DNA of 64,000 bases from NCBI GenBank assembly GCA_965276635.1, contig CBDIBC010000003.1:124001-188000 (forward strand), read 5' to 3'. Below, piece after piece: positions 8,930-17,969 of this stretch. Origin of the DNA: CBDIBC01 sp965276635. GTDB taxonomy: Bacteria > Actinomycetota > Acidimicrobiia > Acidimicrobiales > Palsa-688. Position numbers and translations under genes: made by a program. How positions within the stretch are numbered: the first letter of the stretch is position 1; the number at the start of each line of letters is the position of its first letter. A model generated the notes under the pieces. That model saw only the letters and a program-made list of their open reading frames with translations, was not told the origin of the DNA and ran no database searches.

Positions 8930-9655
8930 GGGAAGCAGAACTGCGGGTGCGCGATCGGGGAGGCCCTCCACGAGGAGGTCGTGCTCAGCTGCTCAGCCGC
9001 GGCGCGGCAGGTGAGCTTGCCCGAGGAGCTGATCGAGCCGGTCGGGGCGGCGACGGCGCTCTATCGGAAGGTCCGCCAGCGTCTCGAAGCGGAGGGCAAC
9101 GCGGGTCTCGGTGAGTTGGTGCAGGGTCTGGGGCGACAGCGCTGAGCGAGGCGCTCGCGGCGTGGCGCTGTCGTGGAGTTCCTCTCTGGCGTCGAGGTCG
9201 AACGCCTCAGCCACGACCAGCTCGAGGCCGGGCTCAGCGAGGAGGGCCGTGATCTGTTCCGCCAGCTGCTCTAGGACCACCTCGATCTGCGTGCCGGCCG
9301 AGAGCGGCGTGCCGGGCCGGTCATCGATGCGGCCGGTGTCGCCCGCGGCAGGGCGGAGGCCGGCCACCAGCGCATCGTTGAGACCGTCGTCGGCGAGGTC
9401 ACCGTGCCCCGGCTCGCTTGGCCCGGGGTTAGCGGGCGAAGGGGCCGAGAACCTGCGTCTTGCGGACGCGGCGTCGAACTCCCCGCCGGGCGCCACAGTC
9501 ACGGTCTTTGCCAGCTCGCGGCGATCGAGGCGAGCCGAGGAGGCGCAGGCCGCGATCTCCCGGGCCAGCGGTGTCAACCTCGCCAAGCGTCAGGTGGAAC
9601 AGCTTCCGCAGCGGGCCGCGACCTATACCGAACCAGCAACTCAGTACACTAGGTC
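8930..9655 (+). pseudogene. ISKra4-family transposase, N-terminal fragment
   Basis: Several frames of the plus strand give the N-terminal half of an ISKra4 transposase: VEVERLSHDQLEAGLSEEGRD (from about 9173), AEAGHQRIVETVVGEVTV (from about 9356), and QAAISRASGVNLAKRQVEQL (from about 9547). Frame changes and a stop interrupt it. Homology stops at about 9655, right where the next gene ends, so the C-terminal half is deleted. The segment 9330-9640 is clearly homologous to 35755-36050 in the second, longer copy. The stretch 8629-8929 upstream has no recognisable gene. Confidence 0.75.
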
Positions 9656-9656
9656 A

Positions 9657-10556
9657 TCAACAAGCTGGCGACCGGTTATGTTGCCGTGGGGAGGCCTTGG
9701 CGAGGGAGTCGATGATGGTGACAGCCTGGGGACCATTGGTAGCCCAGGCCGTGACTCCAGTGAGTCTCGCTCCGCAGACCGTGATGGCGGCTTGGCCCCC
9801 GACAACGATGGGCACGTCGGGATCGACCTGGCGGACGACGTCGATCGCAGCTTGGGCAGCGGGAAGGGACTCAGCACCGGTGATGCCGATGCCGATGGCC
9901 ACGAGCCGAGACGCCCGCTGGGCGGCGAGGGCGAACGCTTCAGGGGGAACGTTAGCGCCGAGCTCGAGGACGTCGAAGCCGGCTAGCCGGACCAGATCGG
10001 CGGCGATCGAGATGGGAAGGCTAAGAACCTCACCGGTCGGGGCGCCGAAGACCACCGTGCCACGGCTGCGCCCGGGCCTGCGGGCGAGGACACCGAGGTG
10101 GGCCACGACCCGGTTGGCGACAGCTGCGGCGATGTGCTGGTCGGCCACTGAGACCTCACCGGCTTCCCAGCGGACTGCGATCGACGCCAGCGCGGCAGCG
10201 AGCACGTCGACATAACAGAACTCCACGGGATGCCCGGATGCAAGGGCGGCGTCAACGGTCCGGCGGGCAGCGGGGTCGTCACCAGCGAGCAAGCAGGCAG
10301 TGAGCCGGCCGGACCAATCCACGAACTGGTCATCGGGCGCAGACGAGCCAGCGACTGTGCGACTGCCCCGACGAGCGACGAATTCGTCGATGGCCGACTT
10401 GGTGACCAGCCATTGGGTGCCGGCCCGCGTTGCGGCGAGCCGGCCTTGGCGGACGTAGCGGTACGCAGTCATGTAGTGCACGTCGAGCCGGGCGGCCGCC
10501 TGCTTGAGGTTCAGCGGGCTCGGGGCGGGCGTCTGATCGGGTGGGTCGGCGTCCAT
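9657..10556 (-). CDS. HTH-B12-binding domain regulator (CarH-like architecture)
   Basis: A 299-residue protein. An excisionase/MerR-like helix-turn-helix (about 14-62, LNLKQAAARLDVHYMTAYRY) is followed by a four-helix cobalamin cap and a Rossmann-type B12-binding domain (about 166-285). The cap shows W130 followed after nine residues by Q140-H141, the pattern of CarH-type photoreceptors (W-x9-E-H). In the B12 domain the E-x-H motif reads E176-V-L178, so the histidine that usually ligates cobalt is leucine. It may bind cobalamin base-on, another tetrapyrrole, or nothing. It is divergent from nrdA, suggesting control of ribonucleotide reductase or of itself; this is inference. The ISKra4 fragment abuts its 3' end. 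Confidence 0.75.
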   Translation of the reverse strand: MDADPPDQTPAPSPLNLKQAAARLDVHYMTAYRYVRQGRLAATRAGTQWLVTKSAIDEFVARRGSRTVAGSSAPDDQFVDWSGRLTACLLAGDDPAARRTVDAALASGHPVEFCYVDVLAAALASIAVRWEAGEVSVADQHIAAAVANRVVAHLGVLARRPGRSRGTVVFGAPTGEVLSLPISIAADLVRLAGFDVLELGANVPPEAFALAAQRASRLVAIGIGITGAESLPAAQAAIDVVRQVDPDVPIVVGGQAAITVCGARLTGVTAWATNGPQAVTIIDSLAKASPRQHNRSPAC

Positions 10557-10644
10557 GAACGACTGACACTATCCCGCGCTGCGACGAGCGTTCGGCGAGA
10601 CGGTTGCCTCGGCTTCGGTATGTCTTAGCACCCAAAGCCGACTC

Positions 10645-10689
10645 TTGCAGCGTTGTAGTTTCACTGATGTAATACACTACATGTGGTGT
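10645..10689 (+). promoter_or_regulatory. nrdA promoter with an NrdR box
   Basis: TTGCAG (10645-10650) and TAATAC (10670-10675) are separated by 19 bp. ACACTACATGTGGTGT (10674-10689) overlaps the -10 and the probable start site. It fits the NrdR consensus, a near-palindrome of ACAC-N8-GTGT type. NrdR represses ribonucleotide reductase genes when dATP is plentiful. A second box about 31 bp away, usual for NrdR, is not evident. No B12 riboswitch is visible in the roughly 85-nt leader. Confidence 0.65.
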
Positions 10690-10769
10690 GCCGAGCAGAC
10701 GCGTCGCCCACAGGTTGTGTCTCACCCGAGCCCCCTGCCGGTTGAGCGCCCCGAGATGGAGGACTGATC

Positions 10770-13175
10770 ATGGCAATACTCGAGACCGAGGTGGGCCGGA
10801 TGGCGCCGTCACCGACCATGCGGGTCCGCAAGCGCAACGGCCACCTGGAGCCCGTCGACGTGAACCGGATCGTCCGGGCCGTTGAACGTGCTGCGGAGGA
10901 TCTGGAGGGCGTTGATCCGCTACGGGTGGCGACGCGCACGATCAGCGGGCTGGTGGACGGGGCAACGACCTCGGAGCTCGACGAGCTGTCGATCCGGATC
11001 GCGGCGGGGTTTATCGGAGAGGAGCCGAGCTACGCGCGCCTGGCCGCCCGTCTGTTGGGGGTGGTGATCGACAAGGAAGTTGCCAACCAGGGCATCGGGT
11101 CGTTCTCGGACTCCGTCGCCGCTGGTCACGCGGCGGGGATCATCTCCAACACCACCGCGGCGTTCGTATCCGAGCACCGAGACCGGCTCGACGCCGCGGT
11201 GGATCCGGATTCTGGGAAGCGGTTCGAGTTCTTTGGGTTGCGTACGGTCTACGATCGCTACCTGCTTCGCCACCCCGAGACCCGGGCAGTAGTCGAAACG
11301 CCGCAGTACGCTTTCCTCCGCGTGGCGTGCGGCTTGTCGAGGACCCCCGACGAGGCGGTCGAGCTGTACGGGCTGATGTCACGTTTGGAGTACCTGCCTT
11401 CGAGTCCGACATTGTTTAACTCCGGCACCGCCCACCCGCAAATGTCTTCCTGTTACTTGTTGGACTCGCCCCGTGACGAGCTGGACGCCATTTACGGGCG
11501 CTACACCGACATCGCCCGCCTGTCCAAGCATGCCGGGGGTATCGGCGTCGGTTTCAGCCGGGTCCGGTCCCGGGGATCGCTGATTAAGGGGACCAACGGC
11601 CGGTCGAACGGGATCGTCCCGTGGCTGAAGACCCTAGACGCCTCGGTCGCCGCAGTGAACCAGGGCGGCCGGCGCAAAGGTGCAGCTACCGTGTACCTGG
11701 AGACATGGCATGCAGACGTGGAAGAGTTTTTGGAGCTGCGGGACAACACTGGCGACGACGCCCGCCGGGTCCGCAACATCAATCTCGCCAACTGGGTGCC
11801 CGACCTATTCATGCGGCGCGTCGAGCACGACTGGGTCTGGTCGCTGTTCGACCCGAACAAGGTGCCGCACCTCACGGATCTGTACGGCGGGGAGTTCGAG
11901 GAGGCGTACGTGGAGGCGGAGCAGGAGGGCCTGTTCGAGCGGCAAGTCCCAGCCCGACAGCTGTACTCGAAGATGATGCGTACCCTCGCCCAGACCGGCA
12001 ATGGGTGGATGACTTTTAAGGACCCATCCAACGAGCGGTGCAACCAGACCGGCGGTGAGCGCCGCACGGTGCACCTGTCGAACCTGTGCACCGAGATCCT
12101 GGAGGTCACTGACGACGACAACACCGCGGTGTGCAATCTGGGATCCATCAACCTCGCCGCCCTGGTCGTCAAAGGGCAGGTGGACTACGATCGCCTCGGC
12201 CAAGTTGTGCGGACGGCCATCCCGTTCCTGGACCGGGTGGTCGACATCAACTTCTACCCGACCGATGCCGCCGAGCGGTCCAATGCGCATTGGCGTCCGG
12301 TCGGGCTTGGTGTCATGGGCTTGCAGGACGTGTTCTTCAAACTTGGCGTGGCGTTCGACTCTCCGGCCGCCCGGGAGGTTTCCCGGCGGATCGGTGAAGA
12401 AGTTTACTATCACGCTCTCTCTGCTTCGGCTGACCTTGCCGAGGCGTTCGGCCCGCACGCCGGCTACGGCGAGACCCGGGCTGCGGCCGGGAAGCTGCAG
12501 TTCGACCTCTGGGGCGTCACTCCGAACGGCGCGGAGCGGTGGGAGGGTTTGAGAGAAAGGATTGCCGCAGTGGGCCTGCGGAACTCGCTGTTGATCGCCA
12601 TCGCGCCGACCGCCACCATCGCCTCGATCGCCGGGACGTACGAGTGCATCGAACCGCAGGTCTCGAACCTGTTCAAGCGGGAGACCCTGTCGGGAGAGTT
12701 CCTGCAGATCAACACCTACCTGGTCCGTGACCTCCAAGCTCGTGGGCTGTGGACAGCGGAGTTGGCCGGCCGTATCCGCCGAGCGGAGGGATCTATCCAA
12801 GGGATCGCCGAGATCCCTGCCAATGTGAAGGAGATTTACCGCACCGCATGGGAGATCCCCATGCGGTCGTTAATCGACATGGCTGCCGAGCGGGGTTCGT
12901 TCATCGACCAGAGCCAGTCGCTTAACCTTTTCGTCGAGTCCCCAACTATCGGCAAGCTGTCATCGATGTACCTCCACGCCTGGAAGGCTGGGCTCAAAAC
13001 CACCTATTATCTACGATCGCGCCCCGCCACTCGCATCACCCAGACCACCTCGCCCGGCGACGTAGACCCCAGGCCGACCCCGACCCCGGGTGCTGACTCC
13101 CGACCCGCGGCCGCCGACGTCCAGGACGTCTCCTGTTCACTCGAAAATCCCGAAGCCTGCGAGGCATGCCAGTGA
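10770..13175 (+). CDS. nrdA: Class I ribonucleoside-diphosphate reductase, large (alpha) subunit
   Basis: An 801-residue alpha subunit that reduces ribonucleoside diphosphates to deoxy forms. An N-terminal ATP-cone (about 16-105, VRKRNGHLEPVDVNRIVRAV) gives dATP feedback control. The active-site elements are present: MSSCYLL and AVCNLGS (redox cysteines), NLCTE (radical Cys with Asn and Glu), and a C-terminal CEACQ pair for re-reduction by thioredoxin or glutaredoxin. Two radical-transfer tyrosines are expected in KTTYYLRSR near the C-terminus. Start ATG 10770 has GGAGGA about nine bases upstream. The stop overlaps the nrdB start by ten bases, so they form an operon. This is an intact housekeeping locus amid decayed DNA. 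Confidence 0.95.
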   Translation: MAILETEVGRMAPSPTMRVRKRNGHLEPVDVNRIVRAVERAAEDLEGVDPLRVATRTISGLVDGATTSELDELSIRIAAGFIGEEPSYARLAARLLGVVIDKEVANQGIGSFSDSVAAGHAAGIISNTTAAFVSEHRDRLDAAVDPDSGKRFEFFGLRTVYDRYLLRHPETRAVVETPQYAFLRVACGLSRTPDEAVELYGLMSRLEYLPSSPTLFNSGTAHPQMSSCYLLDSPRDELDAIYGRYTDIARLSKHAGGIGVGFSRVRSRGSLIKGTNGRSNGIVPWLKTLDASVAAVNQGGRRKGAATVYLETWHADVEEFLELRDNTGDDARRVRNINLANWVPDLFMRRVEHDWVWSLFDPNKVPHLTDLYGGEFEEAYVEAEQEGLFERQVPARQLYSKMMRTLAQTGNGWMTFKDPSNERCNQTGGERRTVHLSNLCTEILEVTDDDNTAVCNLGSINLAALVVKGQVDYDRLGQVVRTAIPFLDRVVDINFYPTDAAERSNAHWRPVGLGVMGLQDVFFKLGVAFDSPAAREVSRRIGEEVYYHALSASADLAEAFGPHAGYGETRAAAGKLQFDLWGVTPNGAERWEGLRERIAAVGLRNSLLIAIAPTATIASIAGTYECIEPQVSNLFKRETLSGEFLQINTYLVRDLQARGLWTAELAGRIRRAEGSIQGIAEIPANVKEIYRTAWEIPMRSLIDMAAERGSFIDQSQSLNLFVESPTIGKLSSMYLHAWKAGLKTTYYLRSRPATRITQTTSPGDVDPRPTPTPGADSRPAAADVQDVSCSLENPEACEACQ

Positions 13176-14248
13176 ACGCCCTCTCCGCCCCCATTCTGAT
13201 CGACGCCTTCGACCTCGTCACAACGCCCGCCACGGTCAACGGCCGGAAGACAATTCTCGACCCAGGCATGGACCTGACCCTCCGCCCGATGCGTTACCCC
13301 GAGTTCTATGAACGCTACCGAGACGCCATCCGCAACACCTGGACTGTCGAGGAAGTGGACTTTTCCGACGATCTTGTGGACCTCCACCGCCGCCTGCTTC
13401 CTGCCGAGCGGCACTTGGTCAGCCGGCTGGTGGCGTTCTTCGCAACCGGCGACTCGATCGTGGCCAACAATCTGGTCCTCAACCTGTACAAGCACATCAA
13501 CGCCCCCGAGGCCCGGCTCTATCTGTCCCGGCAGCTGTTCGAAGAGGCCCAGCACGTCCAATTCTACCTTACGCTCCTCGACACCTATGTCCCCGACGAT
13601 AACGAGCGGGCCGAGGCCTTCGCGGCCATCGAGCACATCCCCTCGATCCGGGCCAAAGCCGGGTTCTGCTTTCGTTGGATGGGCAGCATCGACGACCTTG
13701 ACGAACTGCGCTCCGCTGAGGACCGGCAGGCGTTCCTGTGCAACCTGATCTGCTTCGCAGCGTGCATCGAGGGGCTGTTCTTCTTTGCTGCCTTCGCCTA
13801 TGTCTACTTCCTACGCTCCAAGGGTCTCCTCAATGGGCTGGCGTCGGGGACGAACTGGGTGTTCCGCGACGAGAGCGGTCACATGGACTTTGCCTTTGCG
13901 GTGATCGACATTGTCCGGCGGGAAGAACCGGAGCTGTTCGACGAGGGCCTGGCCGCCCGGGTCACCGCCATGATGGAGGAGGCGGTCGAGGTGGAGACCA
14001 GGTTCGCCGAGGATCTCCTGGCGGATGGTGTCACGGGGCTCTCGGTCACCGACATTCGCTTGTACCTGCAGTACGTGGCGGACCAGCGCTTGCTGCGGCT
14101 CGGTCTGCCCAAGCGGTTCGGGTCGGCCAATCCTCTCGGTTTCATGGAGCTCCAAGACGTCCAAGAACTAGCCAACTTCTTCGAACGCACCGTCTCCGCC
14201 TATCAGACTGGCGTTAGCGGCGACGTCACCTTCGACGAAGACTTCTGA
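13166..14248 (+). CDS. nrdB: Class I ribonucleotide reductase, small (beta) subunit
   Basis: A 360-residue R2 protein that houses the metal cofactor and radical. Ligands by position: D96, E127-x-x-H130, E202 and E236-x-x-H239. Y134, four residues after H130, matches the radical tyrosine of E. coli R2 (ExxHxxxY), so this is the tyrosyl-radical type and not the Mn/Fe Phe-containing type. It is coupled to nrdA by overlap and surely works with it. The first 35 residues are unconserved. No nrdH or nrdI is seen downstream, which favours class Ia over Ib. Confidence 0.95.
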   Translation: MPVNALSAPILIDAFDLVTTPATVNGRKTILDPGMDLTLRPMRYPEFYERYRDAIRNTWTVEEVDFSDDLVDLHRRLLPAERHLVSRLVAFFATGDSIVANNLVLNLYKHINAPEARLYLSRQLFEEAQHVQFYLTLLDTYVPDDNERAEAFAAIEHIPSIRAKAGFCFRWMGSIDDLDELRSAEDRQAFLCNLICFAACIEGLFFFAAFAYVYFLRSKGLLNGLASGTNWVFRDESGHMDFAFAVIDIVRREEPELFDEGLAARVTAMMEEAVEVETRFAEDLLADGVTGLSVTDIRLYLQYVADQRLLRLGLPKRFGSANPLGFMELQDVQELANFFERTVSAYQTGVSGDVTFDEDF

Positions 14249-14372
14249 CCATGTGACGGCTGAATGTCAGCCAGCGCGCCGCCCATCAGGTATTGCGGGA
14301 TTGTCGCATAAACGGCGTAACTGGTTCTGCTCTTTCGAGTGAAACAAGGTACGCCGCGCCGCGCAAGATCAG

Positions 14373-15080
14373 ATGGTGCATCCACAACGTCTGGTTATAC
14401 TCATGGCTCGGCGTCGAGACCGGGTGGAGGTGATTAGCGCGGTGCTAGCGGCCAAGGTGTCGGTGGAGGGGTATCGGCGGATCGTAGAGAGGACCGGGGT
14501 CCCGGCGGGCACGGTTCGGGGTTGGCTGCGCCGATTCGCTTCGTTGGCCGAGGCGATGAGGGCCCATTTCACGGCGTGGGCTTATCGACTCGGTGCCTTG
14601 CAGGGTCCGATCGGTCCAGCGGATTCCGTTGGCCGACGCCCTCGAAGCGACAGGGTGGCGGCCGGAGCGGCACGCTGCGATTCGGTGGTCGCCCGGCGTG
14701 GGGGATGGCTCGCGGCGATGAGCGGCGGGTAGCTGCTGACAACACGGGTGGACCTCTGGCCGGCGCCGTGAGTTAAGGCGACCCCGCTTCGGACGTGTCC
14801 GTTGGGGACGGGAGACAGGAGCAGAAGCCGATGACCGACAGAAATCGCGTTGTTCCGCTAAGCGCTGATCCGGGAGGCTGCCGATGTGGCGCTGAGCCAC
14901 GCCGCCCGCGGCCGGATGGTACGTGCCCTGGCTGAGGAGGTCCATCCGGGCGTTGATGGGACACCGGTGCTGGGTGAGCCGCAACAGCATCAACCGCTGG
15001 ATCCGGGGGTGGCGGACCAGCGGGGTTCGGGGCGCTCAAGCCGGGGCCGCGCTATACCAAGCCGCGCATACCCGGGCCGG
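14373..15080 (+). pseudogene. Decayed IS: DUF6431-like HTH gene plus DDE transposase N-terminus
   Basis: From 14373 a frame reads RRRDRVEVISAVLAAKVSVEG...TGVPAGTVRGWLRRFA...HFTAW, the helix-turn-helix part of the DUF6431-type protein that accompanies actinobacterial DDE elements. Its usual N-terminal zinc ribbon is missing and a frameshift follows near 14600. From about 14880 the partner transposase begins (VALSHAARGRMVRALAEEVHPG, then VSRNSINRWIRGWR in a second frame) and is lost by 15080. The remaining 15080-15350 shows no recognisable gene. Confidence 0.6.
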
Positions 15081-15353
15081 TCCTGGACCTGGCGAGCTTC
15101 ATCCCCGTCACCGTCCGGGCCGAGCAGGCCGACGGCGTCGCCTGCTATCTCGGTAAGCGCGGCAGATCACTGGTGCCTCGCCCAGGACGAGTGGGAAGCC
15201 GACGTCGGCGAGCGCCGCTCCCCGCTGTAGGTCGTGGCCTGCTCGGTGGACTTCCTCGAGTCGCCCAAGGGGTCCTCGCAGCGGGTCGGTACCAGGGATG
15301 ACCATGCCATAGCCTGCTATATTGTGACGATCAGAGCAAGTATCGAAAACGGT

Positions 15354-15382
15354 GTTGACATTCACAGCGTCGCTAGTATACT
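15354..15382 (+). promoter_or_regulatory. Shared island promoter, copy 2
   Basis: TTGACA (15355-15360), 16-bp spacer beginning TTCACAGCGTCGC, TATACT (15377-15382). This is the best match to sigma-70 boxes among the four copies. It heads the unit amidohydrolase - small ORF - dienelactone hydrolase - DUF6295 protein. The leader to the first large gene is about 325 nt. Confidence 0.8.
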
Positions 15383-15431
15383 GAGAGCGAACGGGCCGGC
15401 CGAGCTGCTGACCTGTGGAGGGACTATAGAG

Positions 15432-15608
15432 ATGCACACCCCTTTGGCGGACGCCGAGCTCGTGCCCGTGTGGCGGGCCGCTGAGATTTCGCAGCGGGAA
15501 ACTGGCCAAGGTCCCGGTCGAAGCGAGGTGCCGAGCGTTCCCCCGCTGCTCCCAACAGAGCAACCGGAGGGTTCCATCGCTCGGACTTGGGCGTTTGACG
15601 ATCGATGA
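15432..15608 (+). CDS. Small leader ORF (58 residues), unknown
   Basis: ATG 15432 opens a 58-residue frame that ends at TGA 15606-15608, about 110 bases before the amidohydrolase start. A GGAGGG lies about nine bases upstream of the ATG. The first 30 codons align with a frame starting at ATG 27885 behind copy 3 of the promoter (pattern M-h-x-x-h-A-x-x-E ... V-x-RAA-x-I), and nucleotide similarity continues through both leaders. No domain is recognised. It may be a true small gene, a leader peptide for regulation, or relic sequence carried along when the promoter region was duplicated. Confidence 0.4.
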   Translation: MHTPLADAELVPVWRAAEISQRETGQGPGRSEVPSVPPLLPTEQPEGSIARTWAFDDR

Positions 15609-15714
15609 AACTACCTCTCTCGGACGGCGAGACGGTCCAACAGTATGGGCTGAGAATCGGGTTAGAATTAGAATTATTGACGATCGGTACGACTTTACTT
15701 GAGGAGGAGGGCTT

Positions 15715-16893
15715 GTGCGACTAGCTAATGTGGATATACGAACTATTGACGCCGACACGCATATCGAGGAGCCAGCGGACTTGTGGCTGGATCGGCTGCC
15801 CGCAAGGTATGCTGGTAGGGGCCCGACGGTGCACTGGAATGAGGCTACTGCCCGTGACTGGTGGTACCTAGGTGGCAAGCCGATCCGTCCCCATATTTCT
15901 TCCCATGCCGGCTGGACCGAACACCCCCCCGACTTTCCGCCGACGTGGGGCGACATTGATTCGTCTACGTATAATGTAGCGGATCGGTTGCGTCGTATGG
16001 ATGAGGACGGTATCTACGCCCAAGTTCTCTTTCCAAATCTTGCGATGTTCGCAGGCGCCGGCTTCATGAGTGCTGATGATCGCCAGCTGCAGAACGCTAT
16101 TATCAGCGCCTATAACGATTACCAGGCCGAATGGGCGGAGACGGCGGGGGGTCGGCTACTTCCGATGACGTCGCTGCCATTCTGGGACCTCGAGGCCAGC
16201 TTGCGTGAGTTTGAGCGGTGTGCCGACACGTATGGCTTCAAGGGCACCGTAATGACTCAGAACCCAGCAGCATTTGGACTTCCTCGACTAAGCGACAGTC
16301 ACTGGGATCCGCTCTGGACAGCTTTTCAGGAGCGCAAGGTGCCGGTCAACTTCCACATCGGTACGGGAAACACGGATATCGACACCAACGCCGCTCCGAG
16401 CGAGATGGGCCGACACGCCGAGTTTGCCGCTCAGGCGATCCCGATCGTCGGCGGAAACATTGCCACGATCGCGGAGCTCATCTACGGGGGCGTATGTCAC
16501 CGCTTCCCTGACCTGAACTTCGTGGCCGTAGAGAGTGGTGTTGGATATCTTCCTGCGATACTCGAGCTAATGGACTGGCAGTACCGTTCAAGTGGTGTAC
16601 ATAAGGAGCATCCCGAATATGAGCTTCTGCCCACTGAATACTTCCTAAGGCAAATCTATGGTTGCTTCTGGTTCGAACGCGCCGCACTCGTCAAGGCTGT
16701 CGAGCAACTCGGTGCGAACAATTTTCTCTTCGAGACGGACTTTCCGCATCCGACCAGCCAGACACCAGGACCTGCGTCCCCGGCGACCACTCCGTCGCAG
16801 TATGTAGAGGAGGCTCTCGCCGACTTGGAAGTTGAAGATGTCCATAAGCTTCTCCACCGAAACGCTGAGCGGATCTACGGTATTGCCCCGTGA
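15715..16893 (+). CDS. Amidohydrolase-2 family metal-dependent hydrolase/decarboxylase
   Basis: A 392-residue intact paralogue of the genes at 1650 (broken) and 3618. Metal-site blocks are DADTHIEEPADLW (about 10-22), FHIGTGN (about 218-224), ESGVGYLPAILELMDW and FETDFPHPT (near 340). The superfamily decarboxylates or hydrolyses carboxylated ring-cleavage products. The ESGVG block replaces the usual L-x-H-x-G catalytic-His strand of ACMSD, so the chemistry may differ. Start GTG 15715 is preceded by a very strong GGAGGAGGG. It is the first large gene behind promoter copy 2 and is followed by a small ORF and a dienelactone hydrolase gene. Confidence 0.88.
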   Translation: MRLANVDIRTIDADTHIEEPADLWLDRLPARYAGRGPTVHWNEATARDWWYLGGKPIRPHISSHAGWTEHPPDFPPTWGDIDSSTYNVADRLRRMDEDGIYAQVLFPNLAMFAGAGFMSADDRQLQNAIISAYNDYQAEWAETAGGRLLPMTSLPFWDLEASLREFERCADTYGFKGTVMTQNPAAFGLPRLSDSHWDPLWTAFQERKVPVNFHIGTGNTDIDTNAAPSEMGRHAEFAAQAIPIVGGNIATIAELIYGGVCHRFPDLNFVAVESGVGYLPAILELMDWQYRSSGVHKEHPEYELLPTEYFLRQIYGCFWFERAALVKAVEQLGANNFLFETDFPHPTSQTPGPASPATTPSQYVEEALADLEVEDVHKLLHRNAERIYGIAP

Positions 16894-17067
16894 GCCCACC
16901 GAAGTAGACTCGATCAGCGCGACGGCCCACGTCACCAGGGGCCGACCCCCGTTTGTCGTGCGCCCGAGCATGATAGGCCGCCCAGCTCACAATCGCGTCG
17001 GTGAGGGAAGGTTGCAAAGGTGCCCGAGCCGGTGCGCGGCCGATATAGCGAAGGAAGGTAAGTAGCG

Positions 17068-17223
17068 GTGAAGAGTAGGCGGGCGCTCGGGACGAGGAAG
17101 GCCCGCACACCTATCAGGGCGCTTGAAAACACCCTGAGGACTGGGGAGCAATCCGAAGACGTCCTGACGGCACGCGTCTTTGTCGGGCGGGGGATGAACA
17201 CCGACATGAAAGGTACCGAATGA
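17068..17223 (+). CDS. Small ORF (51 residues) coupled to dienelactone hydrolase, unknown
   Basis: GTG 17068 follows GAAGGAAGG by about nine bases and opens a 51-residue, Arg-rich frame. Its TGA (17221-17223) overlaps the ATG of the next gene as ATGA. A good ribosome-binding site plus stop/start coupling suggests that it is translated. No domain is recognised and the composition is not striking. It could serve only to couple translation. The preceding 174 bases (16894-17067) hold nothing I recognise. Confidence 0.4.
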   Translation: MKSRRALGTRKARTPIRALENTLRTGEQSEDVLTARVFVGRGMNTDMKGTE

Positions 17224-17966
17224 CCGACGCAATCAGTGCCGAGACGGTCACCATCAGAGGTCACGGCCAAGAGGAGCTGGAGGCGTATTTCGCTCAGCCC
17301 CTCGACGGTGGCCGCCGAGGGAACGTCGTTGTTATCCACCATATGCCGGGCTATGACCGTGGACAGAAGGAGATCGTCCGGCGCTTCGCCGTAGAAGGTT
17401 ACTACGCGGTGTGCCCAAACCTCTTCAGCCGAGAGGCGTCGGGCGCGGCGCCCGATGACGCCTCAGCCATCGTCCGCGCCCGGGGAGGTGTGCCCGACTA
17501 TCGACTGCTGGGCGATATCGCGGGCGCCGCAGAGTTCTTATCAGCCCAGCCTCATTCGAACCAGCAAGTGGCGACGATCGGGTTCTGTTCGGGGGGCCGG
17601 CAGTCGTTTCTCGCTGCGTGTGAACTCGACATCGACGCGGCAATCGACTGCTACGGAGCGTTCGTTGCCAACGCGACACCCAAGGATTTTCCGCTGACGA
17701 TAGCGCCGGTGCTGGATCGAGCGTCGAACATCATGTGCCCGATCCTCGGGCTCTTCGGCAAAGAGGATCGGTTTCCCGACCAGACCGAGGTTGACGTTAC
17801 CGCAGCGGAACTTTCTAGGCTTGGGAAGGACTTCGAGTGTTACAGCTACGAGAACGCCGGCCACGGGTTTTTCGACGCCGACCGGCCGAGCTACCGTCCG
17901 GAGGCAGCTGTGGCGGGTTGGCAGAGAATCCGTGATTTCCTTGAGCGGACGATCGGGAAGGACTGA
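17220..17966 (+). CDS. Dienelactone hydrolase family protein
   Basis: A 248-residue alpha/beta hydrolase of the DLH family. The catalytic triad is visible: Cys123 in GFCSGG, Asp183 in GKEDRF and His215 in AGHGFF. DLH enzymes open dienelactones or related lactones and esters formed during aromatic ring cleavage. The spacing and length match the family. It is probably translated with the small upstream ORF through the ATGA overlap. It is followed after three bases by the DUF6295 gene, so these form one operon behind promoter copy 2. The lactone or ester substrate is not known. Confidence 0.9.
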   Translation: MTDAISAETVTIRGHGQEELEAYFAQPLDGGRRGNVVVIHHMPGYDRGQKEIVRRFAVEGYYAVCPNLFSREASGAAPDDASAIVRARGGVPDYRLLGDIAGAAEFLSAQPHSNQQVATIGFCSGGRQSFLAACELDIDAAIDCYGAFVANATPKDFPLTIAPVLDRASNIMCPILGLFGKEDRFPDQTEVDVTAAELSRLGKDFECYSYENAGHGFFDADRPSYRPEAAVAGWQRIRDFLERTIGKD

Positions 17967-17969
17967 CCA

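Noticed and set aside
10557..10769. Possible B12 riboswitch ahead of nrdA
   Set aside because: The leader after the promoter is only about 85 nt and shows no B12-box-like sequence; the B12 link is through the neighbouring protein only.
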